From NCBI GenBank assembly GCA_003132205.1, contig PKWY01000048.1:74605-138604 (forward strand): a DNA stretch of 64,000 nucleotides, given 5' to 3'. Under the pieces are notes generated by a model that worked only from the letters and a program-made list of their open reading frames with translations, ran no database searches and was not told where the DNA came from. The stretch is from Acidimicrobiaceae bacterium. GTDB taxonomy: Bacteria; Actinomycetota; Acidimicrobiia; Acidimicrobiales; RAAP-2. A program made the translations under genes and the position numbers. Numbering within the stretch: the first letter of the stretch is position 1; each line of letters begins with the position of its first letter. Shown one piece after another: positions 1 to 9,804 of this stretch.

Positions 1-1950
1 CTGCCGCTATCGACCGGCATGGTCGACTCACGCCGCGACGGCATCGAGACCATCGAGGCGATCCGCCGCATCAAGGCCGAGCTGCCCGGAGTGCGCACGA
101 TCCTCGGCCTGTCCAACATCTCCTTCGGCCTCAATCCCGCCGCCCGTCAAGTCCTCAACAGCGTCTTCCTGCACGAATGCGCCGAGGCGGGCCTGGACGC
201 CGCGATCGTGCACGCCTCGAAGATCCTGCCGCTGCATCGGGTCGACGAGAAGGTCCGCCGGGTCTGCCTCGATCTCATCTACGACCGAAGAAGCGACGAC
301 TACGACCCGCTGAGCGAGCTGCTTCGCATATTCGAAGGCGTGTCGACTTCGTCATCGAGCGGCCCCGCCCTCGATGACCTGCCGCTCAACGAGCGCCTGC
401 GCCAGCGAATCATCGAAGGCGCTCGGGTCGGGCTCGAGACGGACCTCGAAGAGGCGATGTCCGGCGGCATGTCGCCGCTCGAGATCGTCAACGAGATCCT
501 GCTTGACGGTATGCGCGAAGTCGGCGACCTCTTCGCCACCGGCGACATGCAGCTCCCCTTCGTCCTGCAGAGCGCTGAGACAATGAAGTCGGCCGTGGCC
601 TACCTCGAGCCGCGCATGGAAAAGAGCGACCAGGGTGGGCGCGGACGCGTCGTGCTCGCGACCGTGAAGGGTGACGTGCACGACATCGGCAAGAACCTCG
701 TGGACATCATCTTGACCAACAACGGCTACGAGGTCGTGAACCTCGGCATCAAGGTGGGCGTCAACGAGATGCTGAACGCGGTCGAAGAGCACAAGGCGGA
801 CGCCCTGGGCATGAGCGGGCTGCTCGTGAAGTCGACCCTCATCATGCGCGAGAACCTCGAGCTCATGAACGAGCGGGGCATGGCGGACGTTCCGGTCCTG
901 CTCGGCGGCGCCGCCTTGACGCGCACCTACGTCGAGCGCGATCTTCGCGAGATCTACCAGGGACGGGTCTTCTACGGCAAGGACGCCTTCGAGGGGCTGC
1001 GCGTGCTCGACCGTCTGGGCGAGCTTCGAAAGTCCGGCGAAGAGGATCCGAACTTCGGGCGCGAGATCTCCGAGCGCAAGGTCTTTCGACGCATCAAGGG
1101 GCAGTCCGGCGAGGCCTTCGAGGGCCTGCCCAGCCGCAGTCCCGACGTGGACGAGGACAATCCCATCTTCGTGCCGCCCTTCCTGGGCAGCCGTGTCGCG
1201 AAGGGCATGTCCGTCGACGAGATCAGCGACTACCTGAACCTCACGGCGCTTTTTCGCAACCAGTGGGGGTTTCGCCCGGAGAATGGCGAGGACGACCCCG
1301 CCTTCAAGGAACGCGTCAGCGCGACGCTTCGAGAGCAGTTGGCCATTGCGAAGGAAGAGGACCTGCTCATTCCCCAGGTCGTATGGGGCCACTTCCCCGT
1401 TGCGTCGGATGGCAACGACCTGATCGTCTATTCCGACGACACCCGCCAGAGCGAGCGCACGCGATTCGTCTTTCCCCGCCAGCACCAGACTCCCCACCTC
1501 TGCATCGCCGACTTCTTTCGCTCCGTCGAGAGCCCCGACCACGACTACGCCAGCTTCATGCTCGTGACGATGGGACCGCGCGTGTCCGAACGCTGCCAGG
1601 AGCTCTTCGCGCAGAACCGCTACACCGACTACCTGATGCTGCACGGACTCGGAGTCGAGATGGCCGAGGCGCTCGCCGAGATGTGGCACAAGCGCATCCG
1701 TCAGGAGCTGGGCTTCGCCGAGCAGGACGGTCCCACCCTGACCGGCCTCTTTCGCCAGCAATACCGGGGCGGGCGCTACTCGTGGGGCTACCCCGCGTGT
1801 CCGGACCTCACCGATAACGCCAAGGTGGCCGAGCTCCTCGAGGCGAGCCGCATCGGCGTCAACGTTTCAGAGGGATTCCAGCTCCACCCCGAACAGACGA
1901 CGGACGCCATCATCTGCCACCACCCGATGGCGAAGTACTTCGTCGCCTAG
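1..1950 (+). CDS. metH: Cobalamin-dependent methionine synthase, C-terminal part (B12-binding and AdoMet activation domains), truncated by window start
   Basis: Frame is open from base 1; B12 motif VKGDVHDIGKNLV and a C-terminal activation domain are visible. Confidence 0.93.
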   Translation: MPLSTGMVDSRRDGIETIEAIRRIKAELPGVRTILGLSNISFGLNPAARQVLNSVFLHECAEAGLDAAIVHASKILPLHRVDEKVRRVCLDLIYDRRSDDYDPLSELLRIFEGVSTSSSSGPALDDLPLNERLRQRIIEGARVGLETDLEEAMSGGMSPLEIVNEILLDGMREVGDLFATGDMQLPFVLQSAETMKSAVAYLEPRMEKSDQGGRGRVVLATVKGDVHDIGKNLVDIILTNNGYEVVNLGIKVGVNEMLNAVEEHKADALGMSGLLVKSTLIMRENLELMNERGMADVPVLLGGAALTRTYVERDLREIYQGRVFYGKDAFEGLRVLDRLGELRKSGEEDPNFGREISERKVFRRIKGQSGEAFEGLPSRSPDVDEDNPIFVPPFLGSRVAKGMSVDEISDYLNLTALFRNQWGFRPENGEDDPAFKERVSATLREQLAIAKEEDLLIPQVVWGHFPVASDGNDLIVYSDDTRQSERTRFVFPRQHQTPHLCIADFFRSVESPDHDYASFMLVTMGPRVSERCQELFAQNRYTDYLMLHGLGVEMAEALAEMWHKRIRQELGFAEQDGPTLTGLFRQQYRGGRYSWGYPACPDLTDNAKVAELLEASRIGVNVSEGFQLHPEQTTDAIICHHPMAKYFVA

Positions 1951-1957
1951 AGACCCG

Positions 1958-3583
1958 TCAGCGCCTGGTGGGCGCCGCGACCGGCGTGGCATCGCTCAAC
2001 GCCTCCCTGGCGTGGTAGCTCGACCTGGTGAGCGGCGAGGACTGGACGTGCTTCAGGCCTAGTCGTTCGCCCTTCTTCGCGAGTTCATCGAACTCGGCCG
2101 GTGCCCACCATCGTGAAACCGGGAGGTGCTGCTCGGTGGGCCGCAGATACTGGCCGATGGTCGCGATCGAAACCCCGACGGCCGCGAGATCGGCGAGGGT
2201 CTCTTCCACTTCCTCCGGAGTCTCGCCCAGGCCGACCATCATGCCGGACTTGGTCGTGAGTCCCGACGCGGCGCTTCTCGCGAGCACGGTGAGCGATCGC
2301 AGGTAGCCGGCGCTCGGGCGCACGGCACGCTGGAGGCGGGCCACGGTTTCGATGTTGTGGTTGACGACGTCGGGACGCGAGTCGAGGATCATGGCCAGCG
2401 AACCGGGAACACCCTTCAGGTCGCTGATGAGCACCTCCACGTTGGTCACGGGCGAACGCTCTCGAATGGCCCGGACCGTCGCGGCGATGGCTCCGGCTCC
2501 GCCGTCGTCGAGATCGTCGCGGGCCACGCAGGTGATGACGGCGTGGCTCAGCTTCAGGCGCACGACCGCCTCGGCGACGCGTTCGGGCTCGGTCGGATCG
2601 AGCGCAAGCGGCTTGCGGGTGTCGATGAGGCAGAAGCCGCAGGCCCGGGTGCACCGCTCGCCGTTCACCATGAAGGTGGCGGTTCCGTCGGCCCAGCACT
2701 CGAAGATGTTGGGGCATCCCGCCTCTTCGCAGACCGTCACCAGACGAAGGTCCTGGGTGAGCGTGCGAAGCGACTGGTACTCCTCGCCCATCCGGGCTTC
2801 GACGCGCAGCCATTCGGGCTTGCGCGAGTGCAGCGAGACTCCCGCATCGGGGTCGACGCCGGCCTTTCGAAGTCGGCGCAGCAGCGGCCGCTCGCTCGAG
2901 GTCGTCGACGCACTGCGGTCGACGCGGGCGACCGAGCCGGGTCCGCCGAGACGGGCGGTCAACTCGTCGCCAAGTCGCTCTTCGACCTCCAGCAGGGTGA
3001 CGTGGAGCCCCAACGACCGCAGGGACGCGACGGGCTTGTCGGGGATGCCGCACGGCACTATCGCGGCGAAGCCCGAAAGGTCGATGTCGACGTTGAGCGC
3101 CACACCGTGCAGGGTTCGCCGAGCGCCGTTCTCGTTGCGCTCGGTGCGCACGCCCACCGCCGCAATCTTTGCGGGCCGACCCTCGAGATGCGCCCAGACT
3201 CCGGGGTATCCGTCGAGGCGGCCGACGTCGCCGAGGCGGCGCTCGGGGTCAACTCCCTTGACGGTCGCTATGACGGCGTCCTCCAGGTGGGTGACGTGGG
3301 TCTTACCGGCCGACGGATCGTCCGCCACGGTCACGATCGCCCAGGCGACCACCTGGCCGGGGGCGTGATAGGTCACGTCGCCGCCACGGTCCGCGTCGAT
3401 GACGACGGCGTTGAGCTCTGCCGGCGGGACCAGGAAATGCTCCTCCTGGGTGCGGATGCCACGGGTATACGTTGGCGGATGCTCGAACAATAGGACGTAG
3501 TCGTCGCCGGACTGCATGAGCGCGCGCTGGAAGTCGTTGGCCTCGGCGAAGGAGATCCGCCCCAGGTGGCGTCGGCGGAGCAT
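1958..3583 (-). CDS. Fused octanoyltransferase (LipB) and lipoyl synthase (LipA)
   Basis: One 541-aa ORF; LipB part has GGDVTYHAPGQ, PAKIAAVGVR and PCGI; LipA part has CEEAGCPNIFEC, CTRACGFC and C-terminal RSSYHA. Confidence 0.92.
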   Translation of the reverse strand: MLRRRHLGRISFAEANDFQRALMQSGDDYVLLFEHPPTYTRGIRTQEEHFLVPPAELNAVVIDADRGGDVTYHAPGQVVAWAIVTVADDPSAGKTHVTHLEDAVIATVKGVDPERRLGDVGRLDGYPGVWAHLEGRPAKIAAVGVRTERNENGARRTLHGVALNVDIDLSGFAAIVPCGIPDKPVASLRSLGLHVTLLEVEERLGDELTARLGGPGSVARVDRSASTTSSERPLLRRLRKAGVDPDAGVSLHSRKPEWLRVEARMGEEYQSLRTLTQDLRLVTVCEEAGCPNIFECWADGTATFMVNGERCTRACGFCLIDTRKPLALDPTEPERVAEAVVRLKLSHAVITCVARDDLDDGGAGAIAATVRAIRERSPVTNVEVLISDLKGVPGSLAMILDSRPDVVNHNIETVARLQRAVRPSAGYLRSLTVLARSAASGLTTKSGMMVGLGETPEEVEETLADLAAVGVSIATIGQYLRPTEQHLPVSRWWAPAEFDELAKKGERLGLKHVQSSPLTRSSYHAREALSDATPVAAPTRR

Positions 3584-4792
3584 CTAGCGCTCGCTCTCCA
3601 GGTCCATTCCCGCGAGCAGTTCCGCGACACGCTCCAGATAGTTCGCCGCCGATACCGGTTCGCAGATGCGGTGGTTGAACGAGAGGCCGAGCACGAGACG
3701 ACGTCCAACCTCAATCGAGTGCTCGCCGTTGGCCGTCGTGACGACCGGAACGAGCCGGACCGCTCCGACGCTCAGTACGGCGACCTCGGGCTGGATGATG
3801 ATGGGCTCAACCCACAGAGTGTGCTCGGTGGGCGCGCCCACGATGGTGAAGGTTCCGCCCATCAAGTCGTCGGTCGTGAGCTGGCGCGACTTCAGGCGGT
3901 CGCCGAGTTCGCTCACTCGCCGGGCGAGGGCCCGTAGGGTCAGTCCCGCCGCGGCGTGGACGACGGGCACCAGCATGCCCTCGTCGGCGACGTGTCGCAT
4001 GAAGCCGAGGTTCACCGTGCGGTGCACCACGAGCTCATCGCCCTGGAACGTCGCGTTGAGGTAGTCGAATTCAGCCAACGCGCGAACCGCCGCGAGGCTC
4101 ACCACCATCTCATCGGTGATGGCGACGCCGTCTCGCGTCGTGCGGCCCAGTCGCTCGAGCTCGCCAAAGACCGCGCCGTCGATTTCAATCGCCACGAAGC
4201 CATGAGGGGTGGTCTGCGCCGAGACCGAAAGGTGCTGCCCCATGCGACGACGACCATTGGAGAGCGGCACCACGACCTCTTCGGTGGGCCCGCTCGCCAC
4301 GGCGCGCTCGGCGTCGCGACGGGTGATCGATCCGCCCGGACCCGAACCGCGAATCGTCGACGGCTCGACACCGCCGTCACTCAGGATCCGGCGCACGACG
4401 GGCGACACGACCACACCGTTCGCGCCTTCACCCGAGGCCGTCGCGCTGGGACCAGCAGGAACGGTTGGCTTCGCTGCGGCAAACGTTGGCTCGCCCGATG
4501 GCGAGGGAGCGATCGATGGCGACGGGGCGCTTCCGGCAACGGCGTTCTCGTCTATCACCGCGACGCGTGCGCCGGTCTCAACGGTGTCGCCCTCGTCCGC
4601 CAGGATCTGCACGAGCACTCCCGCGGCGGGAGACGGCATCTCGGAGTCGACCTTGTCGGTGGACACCTCAAAGAGTGGTTCGTCGCGCGCTACGGCATCG
4701 CCGACCTTCTTGAACCATTGAGTGATGATTCCTTCGGTGACCGACTCACCCAGCGATGGAAGCGTTACGTCAACCAACGTGGAGACCTCGAC
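3584..4792 (-). CDS. 2-oxo acid dehydrogenase E2 (dihydrolipoamide acyltransferase), one lipoyl domain
   Basis: Lipoyl motif FEVSTDKVDSEMPSP, peripheral-subunit-binding region, catalytic domain with LSFNHRI; start chosen inside the longer ORF. Confidence 0.88.
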   Translation of the reverse strand, partial: VEVSTLVDVTLPSLGESVTEGIITQWFKKVGDAVARDEPLFEVSTDKVDSEMPSPAAGVLVQILADEGDTVETGARVAVIDENAVAGSAPSPSIAPSPSGEPTFAAAKPTVPAGPSATASGEGANGVVVSPVVRRILSDGGVEPSTIRGSGPGGSITRRDAERAVASGPTEEVVVPLSNGRRRMGQHLSVSAQTTPHGFVAIEIDGAVFGELERLGRTTRDGVAITDEMVVSLAAVRALAEFDYLNATFQGDELVVHRTVNLGFMRHVADEGMLVPVVHAAAGLTLRALARRVSELGDRLKSRQLTTDDLMGGTFTIVGAPTEHTLWVEPIIIQPEVAVLSVGAVRLVPVVTTANGEHSIEVGRRLVLGLSFNHRICEPVSAANYLERVAELLAGMDLESER

Positions 4793-6200
4793 CCGCGAGC
4801 GCCAGCAAGGTCTCGCCAAAGGTCTCGGACAGTGACGGGTGGGGCTGGATCAGCGCGGCCGCCTCTTCGGCGGTGGCCTCCCAGTTGACGGCGAAGTAGC
4901 CCGCACCAAGCTGCTCAGTGACCCAGGGACCGGCCATATGAACGCCGAGAATCTGGCCGGCCGTTCCATCCGCGCGCTTCTCGGCGACGATCTTGACGAC
5001 ACCGTCGGTGTCACCGATGATCTGCGCGCGGCTATTGCCGCCGAAGGGATCCTTCTTCACGACGACCTCGTAGCCCTTCTCCTTCGCGGCGGCTTCGGTG
5101 AGCCCGCAGAAGGCGACCTCAGGATTCGAATAGATCGCCCACGGCACCCGCTCGTAGTCAACGGGCACGACCGGCTCGCCGAGAATCGTCTTCACCGCCA
5201 CGATTGCCTCGGCGAATCCGACGTGGGCCAGCTGGGGGGTGTTGGCGACAACGTCGCCAACGGCGAAGACGTTGGCGTTCGCGGTGCGCTGGTAGCTGTC
5301 CGCCACCACGAAGCCCCGCTCATCGAGTACGACACCCGTGCCCTCGCCCAAAAGGCCCTCGGTGCGCGGACGGCGGCCGACCGAGATGACGACCATGTCG
5401 ACCTTCACGTCATCGGCGCCCTCGATGTTGATCGCGGTGCCGGTCTTCTTCGGCAAGTGGCCGGTGATGTTCACGCCGGTTTGAATCTCGATGCCGCGCT
5501 TCTTGAAAGAGCGCTGCACGACGTTCGCGACCTCGGTGTCGCAGCCCGCCAGGATCGACGGCAGGCCTTCAAGGATGGTGACCTTCGTTCCCATGTCGCA
5601 GAGCATCGATGCAAACTCGCAGCCGATCGCGCCTCCACCAATGACGGCGGCGGTCACCGGGAGCGACGAAAGCTCCAGGAACTCGTCGGAGGTCAGGACG
5701 ATCTTCCCGTCGACCTCGAAGCCGGGCAGCGTTCGGGGCACCGACCCGGCGGCGAGGATGATGTTCTTGCCCTTGGCGACAACGCCCGCGTCCGCTCCAT
5801 CGATGACGGTGACGACCTGCTCCGCGTCGAGGCGCGCGGTGCCGTCGAAGATGGTGACCTTTCGGCCCTTCAAGAGACCGGTCACTCCCTTGAAGAGACG
5901 GTCGACGATCTCGTTCTTGCGCGCTTGGCTGACGGCGAAGTCGACCTCAACGCCCTTGGTGGTGAAGCCGAAGGCACCGGCGTGCTCGAGGGTCTGACGC
6001 ACGTGGGCGGTCTCGAGGAACTCTTTGGCGGGAACACATCCACGGTGCAGGCACGTGCCGCCGACCTTGTCGCGCTCCACGAGGGCGATGTTCAAACCGG
6101 CTGCCGCGCCGTAGAGAGCGGCGGCGTATCCACCGGGTCCTCCTCCGATTACCACTACATCGAACTGCTGGACCTCGTTAGCCACGGCATATCCCTTCAA
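4770..6200 (-). CDS. lpdA: Dihydrolipoamide dehydrogenase
   Basis: GGGPGGYAAALYGA, redox-active GGTCLHRGCVPAK, C-terminal HPSLSETFGE. Confidence 0.95.
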   Translation of the reverse strand: MKGYAVANEVQQFDVVVIGGGPGGYAAALYGAAAGLNIALVERDKVGGTCLHRGCVPAKEFLETAHVRQTLEHAGAFGFTTKGVEVDFAVSQARKNEIVDRLFKGVTGLLKGRKVTIFDGTARLDAEQVVTVIDGADAGVVAKGKNIILAAGSVPRTLPGFEVDGKIVLTSDEFLELSSLPVTAAVIGGGAIGCEFASMLCDMGTKVTILEGLPSILAGCDTEVANVVQRSFKKRGIEIQTGVNITGHLPKKTGTAINIEGADDVKVDMVVISVGRRPRTEGLLGEGTGVVLDERGFVVADSYQRTANANVFAVGDVVANTPQLAHVGFAEAIVAVKTILGEPVVPVDYERVPWAIYSNPEVAFCGLTEAAAKEKGYEVVVKKDPFGGNSRAQIIGDTDGVVKIVAEKRADGTAGQILGVHMAGPWVTEQLGAGYFAVNWEATAEEAAALIQPHPSLSETFGETLLALAGRGLHVG

Positions 6201-6265
6201 AACGTTTGGTGATGACCCCTAGAGAATCCTAATGTTTCCGCTAACCGTGGTGACACGGCGAGGAA

Positions 6266-6703
6266 TCAGGAATGCTGGCCCCGCTGGAAGTCCGCCGCCG
6301 CAGTCGCCAGCTCATCCACGAAGTCGTTCATCAGGTCGCCCGAATGACCCTTGACCCAGGAAAACGTAATACGTCGAGGGCTATCCAGCACCAGCTCGAA
6401 GAGCTGCTCCCAAAGGTCGCGGTTCGCCACGGGCTTTCCCTGGGAGTTCTTCCAACCCCGGCGCAGCCAACCCACGTGCCACTTGTCGTTAAAACATTTC
6501 ACCACGTAGGTGGAGTCGCTCACGATCTCGACCGGATCGTCCGCGTTCTCCCTCAGCGCCTCTATGACGGCGAGGACCTCCATGCGCTGGTTCGTGGTGT
6601 GCGAAGCGCAGCCGCTCGCGTAACTTTCGGTCCCGCTTGCCCACGCCCAGCCCCCGGGTCCGGGATTACCGCGGCATGCGCCGTCGGTATGAATTCGTTT
6701 CAT
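6266..6703 (-). CDS. rnhA: Ribonuclease HI
   Basis: HTDGACRGNPGPGGWA, QRMEVLAVIEAL, SDSTYVVKC, VKGHSGD; start may be 6721. Confidence 0.92.
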   Translation of the reverse strand: MKRIHTDGACRGNPGPGGWAWASGTESYASGCASHTTNQRMEVLAVIEALRENADDPVEIVSDSTYVVKCFNDKWHVGWLRRGWKNSQGKPVANRDLWEQLFELVLDSPRRITFSWVKGHSGDLMNDFVDELATAAADFQRGQHS

Positions 6704-7158
6704 ATGATCCGGGTGATCCACGAATCTGGGTCAGTAGTGAACCTCGTGATTGAAGGAGGGAACTCCCCGCGCAGCACCTGCCCGAGGGTGACGTGCTCGA
6801 GCACCTCGCGCAGCGCGCCTCGCACCGCGACCCACACGTCGCGAAGGTGCCTCGCCTCGCCCTCGTAGACCAGCGTTTCGGGGCGCATTCCGCGCACACC
6901 GGCCAATGGCCCGCTCACCACGCGCAGTATGTCCGCGATCATCATGTTGTCCGGATCGCGAGCGAGCTTGAAGCCTCCCTCGGGCCCGCGTTGGCTCGTG
7001 ACAAGACCCCCTCGGCGCAGGTCAGAAAGAATTGCGCCGAGGAACTTGGCGGGCAGTCCCTGCTCCTGGGCGAGGTGCTCCGCGCTCACCGACGTGTCGC
7101 TTGCGGCCAGCGTGAGGAGTGCCCGAATCGCGTACTCGGCCTTCGCGGGAATCTGCAT
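6700..7158 (-). CDS. Rrf2 family transcriptional regulator
   Basis: N-terminal MQIPAKAEYAIRALLTLA and winged-helix GGLVTSQRGPEGGFKLAR. Confidence 0.87.
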   Translation of the reverse strand: MQIPAKAEYAIRALLTLAASDTSVSAEHLAQEQGLPAKFLGAILSDLRRGGLVTSQRGPEGGFKLARDPDNMMIADILRVVSGPLAGVRGMRPETLVYEGEARHLRDVWVAVRGALREVLEHVTLGQVLRGEFPPSITRFTTDPDSWITRII

Positions 7159-7215
7159 TTACCCATTCTGCCCTACGGATGGCCACTTTCCGGTCAACAT
7201 CGCCGAACTCCTAAG

Positions 7216-7869
7216 GTGGACTTCGTGTTTGATCTTTTTTCGCGGAACCTTTACCTGTGCGTTCCCCACCGCGAGGACATGGCCGTTTTCCTGCCCGCCG
7301 CGCTGCGAGGGGGTGTTGACGTGGTCCAACTGCGCGAAAAGGAGTTGCCAAACGAGCAGCGCCTCGCGACCGCTCGGCTCATGGTGCCAATCTGTCGCGA
7401 CTTCGACGTTCCCTTCGTCATGAACGACTCCCCGCAATTGGCGCTCGAGCTAGGCGCCGACGGGGTGCACGTCGGGCAGGACGACGTCAGCGTCGCGTAC
7501 TGCCGCGAGCTGCTGGGCGACCAAGCCATCGTCGGTCTTTCAACCCACTCGACCCCCGAATTCGACGCGGCGCTGGGCCAGGCGGCCTCCTACTTCAGCG
7601 CCGGGCCCATCGTGCCCACACCCACCAAGCTGGGCCGCGCCGGCACCGGGGTGGACTACGCCGTCGAGTGCCAGAACCGAAGCGACCGGCCGGTGTTCGT
7701 GACCGGGGGGGTCACCGATGAGAACGTCGGCGCCCTCGTCGCGGCCGGCCTTCGCCACTTCGTGGTGGTCCGCTACCTCACCCAAGCGGCCAATCCGGAG
7801 CAGTCGGCGAGGGCGCTGCGCGAAGCCATCGACCTCGCACTCTCAGCGGTGACGGTCGAGCCAACCTAA
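7216..7869 (+). CDS. thiE: Thiamine phosphate synthase
   Basis: DVVQLREKEL, VMNDSPQLALELGADGVHVGQDD, FSAGPIVPTPTK; GTG start inferred inside the longer ORF. Confidence 0.87.
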   Translation: MDFVFDLFSRNLYLCVPHREDMAVFLPAALRGGVDVVQLREKELPNEQRLATARLMVPICRDFDVPFVMNDSPQLALELGADGVHVGQDDVSVAYCRELLGDQAIVGLSTHSTPEFDAALGQAASYFSAGPIVPTPTKLGRAGTGVDYAVECQNRSDRPVFVTGGVTDENVGALVAAGLRHFVVVRYLTQAANPEQSARALREAIDLALSAVTVEPT

Positions 7870-8589
7870 CAAGGTCGCCACCATCCGAGGATCGGCCCGC
7901 AGCTGGTGGCCCGCTCCTTGGATGATCCGCAGCTCCGCCCGGCCTTCGGCGCTCGCCAGCAGATCGCGCGCGTCGCTCACGGGCACCTCGACGTCGTCTG
8001 CCCCATGGCCAATGAGCAGACGGCGAGGCGGAATCAGGGCAATGGAACTAATGGGGTCGATCGCGAGCACGTCGTCACGCAACGCCTCGGGCGCCAGCAG
8101 GTCGTTCTCGTCCGCCACCACGCCGGCCACCTGCACGGCCCGGTGGAAATCAGTGGCGCTCGAGCACCACGCCTCCAGGTGCGCGGGGGCGGCGAACGTC
8201 GCTACGCCCCTCACCCGTTCATCGCCCGCGGCGGTGGCGAGCGCGAGCGCGCCGCCGAACCCGAAGCCGGCGAGCGAGATGCGCCGTTCGCCCTCCTCGA
8301 TCCGATTGAGGATTTCGTTGAGGTCGTGGCGCCACTGGGTCGCCGAGAACGTGCCGGTGCTGCCGCCCACTCCCGACAGCGTTCCCGTGGCGACAATCCA
8401 GCCCGATTCGTTGGCGAGGTGCTCAGCGAGTTCGGGCAGGAGCCCCGCCGCCTGACGACCCATGCCCATGGCTCGTGGCAGCCCGTGAACGAGCACGAGG
8501 ATGTGGTCCGTGACCGGACGGGCGTTCGAAGTCGCGATGCGCAGATCGAGGAGCGAGTTCCCGCTCTTCAGTTGCTCGTGGGCGAGCAC
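7843..8589 (-). CDS. Alpha/beta hydrolase-fold protein
   Basis: LVHGLPRAMG (oxyanion-hole region), GFGFGG elbow, C-terminal GAGHQLR. Confidence 0.68.
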   Translation of the reverse strand: MLAHEQLKSGNSLLDLRIATSNARPVTDHILVLVHGLPRAMGMGRQAAGLLPELAEHLANESGWIVATGTLSGVGGSTGTFSATQWRHDLNEILNRIEEGERRISLAGFGFGGALALATAAGDERVRGVATFAAPAHLEAWCSSATDFHRAVQVAGVVADENDLLAPEALRDDVLAIDPISSIALIPPRRLLIGHGADDVEVPVSDARDLLASAEGRAELRIIQGAGHQLRADPRMVATLLGWLDRHR

Positions 8590-8595
8590 TCTGCG

Positions 8596-9711
8596 CTAGA
8601 TGCCCAGGCGCTGAGCCAGCAGTTCGCGGTGGTACGCAGGGTCACCCAGGAACAGCTCCGAACTCTTCGCGCGCTTGAAGTACAGGTGCGCGTGGTGCTC
8701 CCACGTGAAGCCGATGCCACCGTGTATCTGGATGTTCTCGGCGGCGCAGTGGAAGTAGGCCTCGGAGCAGAACGACTTGGCGAGGCTCGCGGCGATTGGC
8801 AACTCGTCGTTGAGTTCCTGCGCAGCCCACGCGGCGTAGTACGCGGCTGACTTGGCGGACTCGACGTCGAGCAGCATGTCGGCGCACTTGTGCTTGATGG
8901 CCTGGAACGATCCGATCGGTCGTCCGAACTGGACACGATTCTTCGCGTACTCGACCGCGTTATTGAGCACGCGCTGGGCTCCGCCGACCTGCTCGGCGGC
9001 GAGGGCCGATTCGGCCACGAAGAGCGTGGTCTCGAGTCCGGCGAGCGCCTCGCCCTCGGTACCCACGAGGACCGCCGGAGCGTCCTTCAGCTCGATGCGG
9101 CTCTGCTTGCGGGTCTGGTCCATCGTCGGAAGCGCCTCGCGCGTGACGCCGGGGGCGTCGCCCTTCACGGCGAACAGCGAGAGTCCCTTCTCGGTGACCG
9201 CGGGTACCAAGATCAGCGAGGCGGTGTTGCCATCGGTGACGTAGTTACGAACGCCGTTCAACACGAAGCCATCGCCCGAGGCGGTGGCCGTCGTCGATGT
9301 CGTGGCGAGGTCCCACTGTCCAGCGTCATCGGTGAGCGCCACCGTGGCGATCGTCTCGCCCGATGCGATGCCTGGCAGGTACTTGGCCTTGTCGACGTCG
9401 TTACCCACGAAGAGCACGGCGTTCGCCGCGAGCGCGACGGTGGAAAAGTACGGCGAACACAGCAGCGCGGCGCCCATCTCCTCGAAGACCACGTAGAGCT
9501 CGACCGGGCCGAAACCCTGTCCACCGAACTCCTCGGGAATACCGAGTCCCTGCAGGGCGAGCTCGTTGGCCATCTGTTCCCAAACGGCTGGGTCGTAACC
9601 CTCGTCGGTCGCCATCAGGCGGCGGACTTCCGTCTCGGGCGACTTCTCTTCCAAGAACCGCTTCACCATCTTGCGCAGTTCTTCTTGTTCCTCGCTAAAT
9701 CCAAAGTTCAT
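8596..9711 (-). CDS. Acyl-CoA dehydrogenase
   Basis: MNFGFSEEQEELRKMVKRFLEE; C-terminal QIHGGIGFTWEHHAHLYFKRAK. Confidence 0.93.
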   Translation of the reverse strand: MNFGFSEEQEELRKMVKRFLEEKSPETEVRRLMATDEGYDPAVWEQMANELALQGLGIPEEFGGQGFGPVELYVVFEEMGAALLCSPYFSTVALAANAVLFVGNDVDKAKYLPGIASGETIATVALTDDAGQWDLATTSTTATASGDGFVLNGVRNYVTDGNTASLILVPAVTEKGLSLFAVKGDAPGVTREALPTMDQTRKQSRIELKDAPAVLVGTEGEALAGLETTLFVAESALAAEQVGGAQRVLNNAVEYAKNRVQFGRPIGSFQAIKHKCADMLLDVESAKSAAYYAAWAAQELNDELPIAASLAKSFCSEAYFHCAAENIQIHGGIGFTWEHHAHLYFKRAKSSELFLGDPAYHRELLAQRLGI

Positions 9712-9804
9712 CGCGACCCTCTTCTATCCCTACCGGACAGTGATGCCAGTGACAGCGACATTAGCGAAAACTCGGGCCGGCCACGAACGTGGCATTCTAA
9801 GGGG

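Noticed and set aside
352-1761. 469-aa minus-strand ORF across metH
   Set aside because: Antisense shadow ORF typical of high GC; composition (His/Val/Leu/Ala-rich) and lack of motifs argue against coding, while the plus strand is clearly metH.
2126-3493. 455-aa plus-strand ORF opposite lipB-lipA
   Set aside because: Antisense shadow of a confidently identified gene; no recognisable domain.
4839-6212. 457-aa plus-strand ORF opposite lpdA
   Set aside because: Shadow ORF; all lpdA motifs are on the minus strand.
7159-7215. TPP riboswitch before thiE
   Set aside because: The intergenic gap is under 60 bp and shows no THI-box-like sequence.
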